The notes below the pieces were generated by a model. The model searched no databases, was not told where the DNA came from, and saw only the letters and a list, made by a program, of their open reading frames with translations. The position numbers and the translations under genes were made by a program. This document shows positions 59,218 to 64,000 of a stretch of DNA of 64,000 nucleotides, one piece after another (position 1 is the first letter of the stretch; every line of letters starts with the position of its first letter). The stretch is from Planctomycetaceae bacterium (GTDB lineage Bacteria; Planctomycetota; Planctomycetia; Planctomycetales; Planctomycetaceae). The stretch is taken from positions 18,862-82,861 of the forward strand of contig WFTL01000091.1 of NCBI GenBank assembly GCA_015485495.1. The letters are read 5' to 3'.

Positions 59218-61380
59218 ATGATCCCCCCGATGACTCCGCAGCGATCATTCACGGCATTCTGCCTGGCCGCCCTGTTCGCCATGGCGCCCGGCGCGTCGGC
59301 CGATGCGCCGCCAAAACCGATCGCGGCATCGGGAACAGACCGAGGTGATCGCATGCTCGCCTGCTCCTTCCGTATCGAAACAGAAAAGATCACCGAACAG
59401 TCTTTGAAAGACATCGGCACGCTGGCCGACTGGAAAGCCTCTCGCCCCCAGCGGCAGCAGCAGCTTCAGGAAATGCTCGGACTGTCGCCTCTGCCTCCCA
59501 AAACGCCTCTGAACCCTGTGATCACAGGACACGTCGACCGAGACACGTTTTTCGTGGAAAAACTTCATTTCCAGTCGCAGCCGGGACTGTACGTCACGGC
59601 CAGCTTCTACCTGCCGAAACAACAGGACGGTCCGCTGCCGGCCGTTCTGTATCTGTGCGGTCACGGCCGCGTGAAGAAAAACGGCATCAGCTACGGGAAT
59701 AAGGTCCATTATCAGCATCACGGTGCCTGGTTCGCCCGCAACGGCTACGCCTGTCTGACAATCGACACGCTGCAGCTCGGCGAAATCGAAGGACTGCATC
59801 ACGGCACATACTCGCACGGTCAGTGGTGGTGGAATGCCCGAGGCTACACACCGGCGGGCGTGGAAGCCTGGAACAGCATTCGGGCCGTCGATTATCTGCT
59901 TTCACGTGATGAAGTGGACGCTGAGCGGATCGGAGTCACCGGACGTTCCGGCGGCGGCGCCTCCACCTGGTGGATCGCCGCACTGGACGACCGCATCAAA
60001 GTCGCCGTTCCGGTGGCGGGCATCACCAGTCTCCGAAATCACGTCGTCGACGGCTGTGTCGAAGGGCACTGTGACTGCATGTACCCGGTCAATACATATC
60101 AATGGGACTTCTCCGACGTGGCGGCTCTGGCTGCCCCCCGGCCGCTGCTGATTTCCAACAGCGACAAAGACCGGATCTTCCCGCTGGACGGCGTGTTCCA
60201 CATTCATCAGGCAACACACCGAATCTACGAGCTGTCCGGCCACACCGGACAGCTCGGACTGCAGATCACCGAAGGCCCCCATCGCGATACCCAGGAACTG
60301 CGTATCCATGCCTTCCACTGGTTCAACCGGTTTCTCAGACGGGACGAACGTTACGCCCGGGGCAGCCAGCCGCTCATTTCCATGACGGCCACGCCGTTCT
60401 TCCGTCCGGAAGAACTCCGTGTGTTCGAGAAACTTCCGGCCGATCAGCGAAACACGACGATTCACGAAACCTTCGTCCCGCAGGCGCCACCGCCTCCGGT
60501 TCCCGAAAACCAGGCCGCGTGGCACCGGCTGCGCGACCGTTGGATGACCGCCCTGCAGGAAAAATGCTTTCGCGGCTGGCCCGAAGAAACGCCTCCGCTG
60601 CATCCGGAACAGATTCTGGCTGCCCACCGTGAGGGAATTCGGCTGACCGCTTACGATTTCACACCGCAGGAACCATGGCGCCTGCGGCTGTATCTGGTCC
60701 GGTCGGATTCTGTTCCCGCAGCGGACATCCGGTCCACTGTCCTGCACGTTCTGAATCAGGACGACTGGGAGACACTGATGGCTGCTCTGCGCACCGCGTT
60801 CGCTCCGGAACTGACGGATACCGGGATCACCGAAACGAATCCCGCTGCCTTCGCGCAGCTTCGGCGGCGTCTCTCGGAAACCGACCGGAACAGTGTGCTC
60901 ATCTTCGTCTGTCCCCGAGGAATCGGGCCGACGGAATGGACCCGGGATCACCGGAAACGAACGCACATCCGGCGACGTTTCATGCTGCTGGGACAGACGC
61001 GCGACGGCATGCGGGTCTTCGACGTGATCCGTGCCGCCGAAGCCGTGCGAAAACTGCCCGGACTGCAGAAGACCCGACTGCACCTGACCGCACGGGATGA
61101 TTCAGCCGGAATCTCCCTGTATGCATCCCTTTTCATCCCGCAGATCGACCACCTGGACCTGAAGAATCTCAGCCCCTCCCACCGTCAGGGCCCCGTGTTT
61201 CTGAACGTTCTTCGCTTCCTGGATATCCCGCAGGCCGTGGCCATGGCGGCCGAACGCAGTCCCGTGGTTCTGAAGCAGAACGCGAACGATTCCACATCTC
61301 CGTGGACCTATGCCAGCGCCGTGGCCGACCGCCTGAACTGGCCGGATGGCCGCCTCACCATTCAGCAGCAGGAACGATAG
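59218..61380 (+). CDS. Secreted alpha/beta hydrolase (acetyl xylan esterase-like)
   Basis: A 720-residue exported hydrolase with a signal peptide (AFCLAALFAMAPGASADA). The catalytic elbow is VTGRSGGGAST (nucleophile Ser). The acid is probably in SNSDKDRIFP and the His in EGPHRDTQELRIHAF. The fold region LYVTASFYLPK and LYLCGHGR is typical of the acetyl xylan esterase/Abhydrolase_7 groups. The C-terminal ~250 residues form a second, partly similar domain without a visible catalytic Ser. It probably removes acyl groups from polysaccharides outside the cell; this is inferred from family only. Confidence 0.75.
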   Translation: MIPPMTPQRSFTAFCLAALFAMAPGASADAPPKPIAASGTDRGDRMLACSFRIETEKITEQSLKDIGTLADWKASRPQRQQQLQEMLGLSPLPPKTPLNPVITGHVDRDTFFVEKLHFQSQPGLYVTASFYLPKQQDGPLPAVLYLCGHGRVKKNGISYGNKVHYQHHGAWFARNGYACLTIDTLQLGEIEGLHHGTYSHGQWWWNARGYTPAGVEAWNSIRAVDYLLSRDEVDAERIGVTGRSGGGASTWWIAALDDRIKVAVPVAGITSLRNHVVDGCVEGHCDCMYPVNTYQWDFSDVAALAAPRPLLISNSDKDRIFPLDGVFHIHQATHRIYELSGHTGQLGLQITEGPHRDTQELRIHAFHWFNRFLRRDERYARGSQPLISMTATPFFRPEELRVFEKLPADQRNTTIHETFVPQAPPPPVPENQAAWHRLRDRWMTALQEKCFRGWPEETPPLHPEQILAAHREGIRLTAYDFTPQEPWRLRLYLVRSDSVPAADIRSTVLHVLNQDDWETLMAALRTAFAPELTDTGITETNPAAFAQLRRRLSETDRNSVLIFVCPRGIGPTEWTRDHRKRTHIRRRFMLLGQTRDGMRVFDVIRAAEAVRKLPGLQKTRLHLTARDDSAGISLYASLFIPQIDHLDLKNLSPSHRQGPVFLNVLRFLDIPQAVAMAAERSPVVLKQNANDSTSPWTYASAVADRLNWPDGRLTIQQQER

Positions 61381-61437
61381 TATCCCTCGTCCGAACACAT
61401 CGACGCCCGGAATGCAGCAGGGTCCGTCCACCGCTCG

Positions 61438-62844
61438 TCACCTGGCCATCACATCGGCCGGCAGTTCGAGGGCTTCCAGGATGGCGGACACATCGTTGTC
61501 GACCACGATCGGAGTGTTGGCCAGCGGTGTCTGCGTGACGCCGCTGGGAATCAGTTTCCGGTTCCGCAGTTCGGCATCCCCCGTGTGGTAGGCAACCGTC
61601 AGATCCGGGTCCTTGAGCTGATGGCCGGTCAGTACGCAGACGACCCGGTCGTCCGCATCGATCACCCCTTCCTCCCGCAGCAGCCGCACTCCGGCAATGG
61701 TGGCTCCACTGGCCGGCTCACAGCCGAACCCCGCTGCGGCAATCATGGCTCGGGCATCAACAATGGCCTGATCGGTCACGCTGCGCACCACTCCGTCACA
61801 GACATCGATCGCACGCAGAGCTTTTTCCAGATTGACCGGGCGGTTGATTTCGATGGCCGAAGCCAGCGTCCGGGCCCGCTCACTTCGCTCATCCATCTCC
61901 CGAAAATAACGTGCAATCGCAGCCTGATCCGGCTCGCCGCCGTTCCATGTCACACCGTATTCGTTCACCAGAACGTCCAGAGTGCGGGCTCCGGATGCAT
62001 TGATCACCGCCAGACGGGGCACCCTGTCGATCAGTCCCAGTTCCTTCAGTTCCATGAAGGCTTTTCCGAATGCACTGCAGTTGCCCAGATTGCCTCCTGG
62101 AACCACGATCCAGTCCGGCACCTCCCACCCCAGACCTTCCAGGACACGCAGCATGATGGTTTTCTGACCTTCCAGCCGGAAGGGATTCACGCTGTTGCAC
62201 AGGTAGATGGGATACCGGCTGCAGATTTCCCGCACGCGGGCGAGTGCATCATCGAAATCGCCACGGATCTGCAGCGTGCGGGCACCGTAGTCCAGCGCCT
62301 GAGACAGCTTGCCGTAGGCGATGCGGCCGCTGCCGACGAATACCACGCACTGAAACAGTCCGGACACTCCCGCATAGATGGCCAGTGAAGCACTCGTGTT
62401 TCCGGTCGACGCACAGGCGGTCATTTTGGCGCCGACCAGACGAGCATGCGTGGAGGCGGCCGTCATCCCGTTGTCTTTGAAACTGCCCGATGGATTCAGC
62501 CCTTCGTACTGCAGGTGCAGACGTCCGGCGCGCATGTTCATCTGAGCGGCCAGGCGGTCATTCTGCTGCAGAATCGTCTGTCCCTCTCCGATTGTGACGA
62601 TCTCGTCATCGGCCGCGAAGTTCAGCAGTTCCCGAAACCGCCACACCCCACTGAAATCCAGCGGGTTGCGACGGCCGCTCCACCGCGTTTCAAACCACCG
62701 CAGCTCATCCGGAACCGCGATGCGGTTCCAGTCGTAGCGGACGTCGAGCAGTCGACCGCACTCCGGACAGCTCGTCAGAACCTGTCGAGTGTCGAACGTG
62801 GCCGCACATTGCGGATTGAGGCAGGCCTGATAGGCAGCAGACAT
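61438..62844 (-). CDS. thrC: Threonine synthase
   Basis: PLP enzyme converting O-phosphohomoserine to threonine. About 468 residues from ATG 62844. An N-terminal zinc-ribbon-like stretch ([18 protein letters not shown]) is usual for this class. The Schiff-base Lys is in [13 protein letters not shown], with [10 protein letters not shown] and [15 protein letters not shown] binding the cofactor phosphate. The frame is open to 62952, but the added residues are not conserved. It is convergent with the hydrolase gene (57 bp between stops) and divergent from rplX. Confidence 0.94.
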   Translation of the reverse strand: MSAAYQACLNPQCAATFDTRQVLTSCPECGRLLDVRYDWNRIAVPDELRWFETRWSGRRNPLDFSGVWRFRELLNFAADDEIVTIGEGQTILQQNDRLAAQMNMRAGRLHLQYEGLNPSGSFKDNGMTAASTHARLVGAKMTACASTGNTSASLAIYAGVSGLFQCVVFVGSGRIAYGKLSQALDYGARTLQIRGDFDDALARVREICSRYPIYLCNSVNPFRLEGQKTIMLRVLEGLGWEVPDWIVVPGGNLGNCSAFGKAFMELKELGLIDRVPRLAVINASGARTLDVLVNEYGVTWNGGEPDQAAIARYFREMDERSERARTLASAIEINRPVNLEKALRAIDVCDGVVRSVTDQAIVDARAMIAAAGFGCEPASGATIAGVRLLREEGVIDADDRVVCVLTGHQLKDPDLTVAYHTGDAELRNRKLIPSGVTQTPLANTPIVVDNDVSAILEALELPADVMAR

Positions 62845-63223
62845 CGGCAGAATCTCATTCTGATCACCGCCCGGTCGGGCAGGATTGCACACGGGGAAAT
62901 GCCGGAAAACAGATGACGCCCTTATACGCCGTTTCGCGTTCCGGTTCACCACCGAATGCCGGGGATTTCATCCCGCCCGGTCAGCCGATCGGGAAAAACG
63001 GCTGAGAATCGGCAGGCGTCCTGGGCACCGAAACCGAGAAGGCTTGAATCCGGACCGCAAACCTGTCATTCTTCCCGACCTTCCGGGCCGGCTGAACCGG
63101 GCAACTTAGCCCTCTGGATGCGGCCGGCCGCGCGGACACCGGCGACGAAGCCGCTGCCGCAGCGCCCATCAGACGACCCATTTCCTGCCTCCGCCGGCAG
63201 ACGACAGAACAAGAGCAACGGAC
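62845..63223. other. Divergent intergenic region between thrC and rplX
   Basis: 379 bp containing both promoters. No ORF, RNA motif or terminator was recognised. The rplX start has only a weak purine stretch upstream. Confidence 0.5.
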
Positions 63224-63562
63224 ATGAAAATCCGCAAAGGTGACACCGTCGAAGTGATTTCGGGCAGTGGCAGGGGAATCCGCGGAACGGTCCTGGCCGT
63301 CGATCCGGAAAAGAACAAAGTCACCGTGGAAGGAGTCAACCGCGTCTACAAACATGTGCGCCGCGGACATCCCCGCAGCCCTCAGGGCGGCCGACTCCAT
63401 GTGGAAATGCCGATTGACGCGTCCAACGTACAGCTGATCTGCCCCGAAACGGACAAACCCACGCGTGTGGGTGTGCGGGTGACCGAAGACGGAAGCCGCG
63501 AACTGTTCGCCCGTCGCTCGGGAGCCACCCTGCGGCAGCTGTCTCCCCCGAAAAAGAAGTAA
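63224..63562 (+). CDS. rplX: 50S ribosomal protein L24
   Basis: A 112-residue L24 with the KOW motif: MKIRKGDTVEVISGSGRGIR followed by GTVLAVDPEKNKVTVEG, then the family segment NRVYKHVRRGHPRSPQGG and the C-terminal R-box. It is an assembly-initiating 23S rRNA-binding protein. The gene stands alone between thrC and an exchanger gene instead of in the spc ribosomal operon beside rplN and rplE. The start is ATG 63224. The lysine-rich end (SPPKKK) is normal. Confidence 0.95.
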   Translation: MKIRKGDTVEVISGSGRGIRGTVLAVDPEKNKVTVEGVNRVYKHVRRGHPRSPQGGRLHVEMPIDASNVQLICPETDKPTRVGVRVTEDGSRELFARRSGATLRQLSPPKKK

Positions 63563-63727
63563 CGCGCTCAGCTCCGGACTTCGGCCCACTGCCGCATCCC
63601 GAACAGCGCCGATGCCGTTTTTCGCTCCTGCCGTTCTGCCCTGCTGCGCTTCACAGGCTGTGCCCCTGGACGTTTCCTTCACGGCCGGCCGTCATACGCC
63701 CGGTACGTCCGGTCCGGAGCCCGGCTG

Positions 63728-64000
63728 TCAGCCGGAGAAGCCCATGGCCCCCAGCACGGCATAGCCCACGAACACGACATACAGACCGCACATGAACACG
63801 GCTTTCATCCGTGTGATCTGCCGGCGGTGCCACATGATGATCAGGTTGACCACGGTCAGGGAAGCCAGAAGCACGCGCAGTCCGGCCAGACCGGGCATGG
63901 GGGCTCCGTTCTGCAGCAGGCTGACCGGCTGCCAGCCGGTCAGCCAGGAATTCACCAGCAGCGGAATCGACAGACAGATGCAGATGTCGAAGATGTTCGA
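63728..64000 (-). CDS. C-terminus of a Na+/Ca2+ exchanger-type membrane protein (partial)
   Basis: The open frame runs to the window edge. It starts SNIFDICICLSIPLLVNSW, the GSNIFD motif of the CaCA cation/calcium exchanger superfamily, then has two further transmembrane helices (GLRVLLASLTVVNLIIMW and FMCGLYVVFVGYAVLGAMG) separated by a short basic loop. The apparent GTG at 63955 is internal. Only the final ~90 residues are inside the window. It exchanges Ca2+ or another cation with Na+ or H+; ion specificity cannot be read. Confidence 0.7.
   Translation of the reverse strand, partial: SNIFDICICLSIPLLVNSWLTGWQPVSLLQNGAPMPGLAGLRVLLASLTVVNLIIMWHRRQITRMKAVFMCGLYVVFVGYAVLGAMGFSG

Noticed and set aside
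1..64000. tRNA, rRNA, tmRNA, RNase P RNA and SRP RNA genes
   Set aside because: Intergenic regions were read for conserved cores (such as the T-loop GTTCGAATC pattern or the SRP GGAAGG loop), and none was found. Short or divergent ones could be missed by eye.

Overview
The window looks like a chromosomal segment of a planctomycete (phylum Planctomycetota), read from gene content rather than from any rRNA. It carries a PVC-type cytochrome c (CxxCH) dehydrogenase with HEAT repeats, a DUF1570 protein with a HEATH motif, a membrane-tethered Ser/Thr kinase of planctomycete type, a PQQ-like propeller protein of about 1,300 residues, a helix-turn-helix protein with hundreds of Asp/Ser repeats, and a topoisomerase I with a histone-H1-like tail. 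kdsA and a TolC/HlyD/ABC cluster imply a Gram-negative style envelope with an outer membrane. The DNA is GC-rich, Shine-Dalgarno sites are weak or absent at many starts, and long antisense ORFs are frequent.

Layout. 1-6.5 kb: metG (cut by the edge), an Asp/Asn beta-hydroxylase-like oxygenase, a Nudix hydrolase coupled to mazG, a convergent kinase and serS. 6.6-11 kb: an M20 dipeptidase and topA. 11-20.7 kb: a PpiD/SurA-like membrane protein, an NrnA-type DHH phosphoesterase, a zinc-ribbon coiled-coil protein, pyruvate carboxylase with an unusual leader, and an HDOD protein. 21-26 kb: a likely operon of PVC cytochrome, 2-oxoglutarate oxygenase and endonuclease III. 26-37 kb: DUF1570 protein, TMTC-like GT-C membrane protein, lipoprotein, kdsA, YjbQ, a zinc-ribbon trypsin-like pseudoprotease, and the HTH/DSD-repeat membrane protein. 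37.5-44.1 kb: a DUF2294 gene, a strong terminator, and a tightly overlapping type I secretion-like operon whose ATPase lacks several catalytic residues.

44.1-47 kb is the only clearly accessory region. It holds a DUF559 nuclease-like gene, pieces of an IS66-family element (a TnpA fragment, and a TnpC reduced to its two ends), a DUF433/DUF5615 toxin-antitoxin pair transcribed the other way between those pieces, an attC-like imperfect palindrome beside it, and a repeated stretch of about 50 bp on either side.

47-64 kb returns to core genes: a small His-rich membrane protein, a flavin halogenase-like oxidoreductase, dapA, a 3-hydroxyisobutyrate dehydrogenase-like enzyme, the PQQ-propeller protein, zwf, a DJ-1/PfpI protein, a Gly/Tyr-repeat secreted protein, a large alpha/beta hydrolase, thrC, a stand-alone rplX and the C-terminus of a Na+/Ca2+ exchanger-like protein at the right edge.

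No rRNA, tRNA, CRISPR array or intact phage was seen. The items most worth follow-up are the degenerate secretion ATPase, the pseudoprotease beside the membrane-tethered HTH/DSD-repeat protein, the toxin-antitoxin pair inside broken IS66 sequence with an attC-like site, and the repeat-plus-hairpin leader of pyc.
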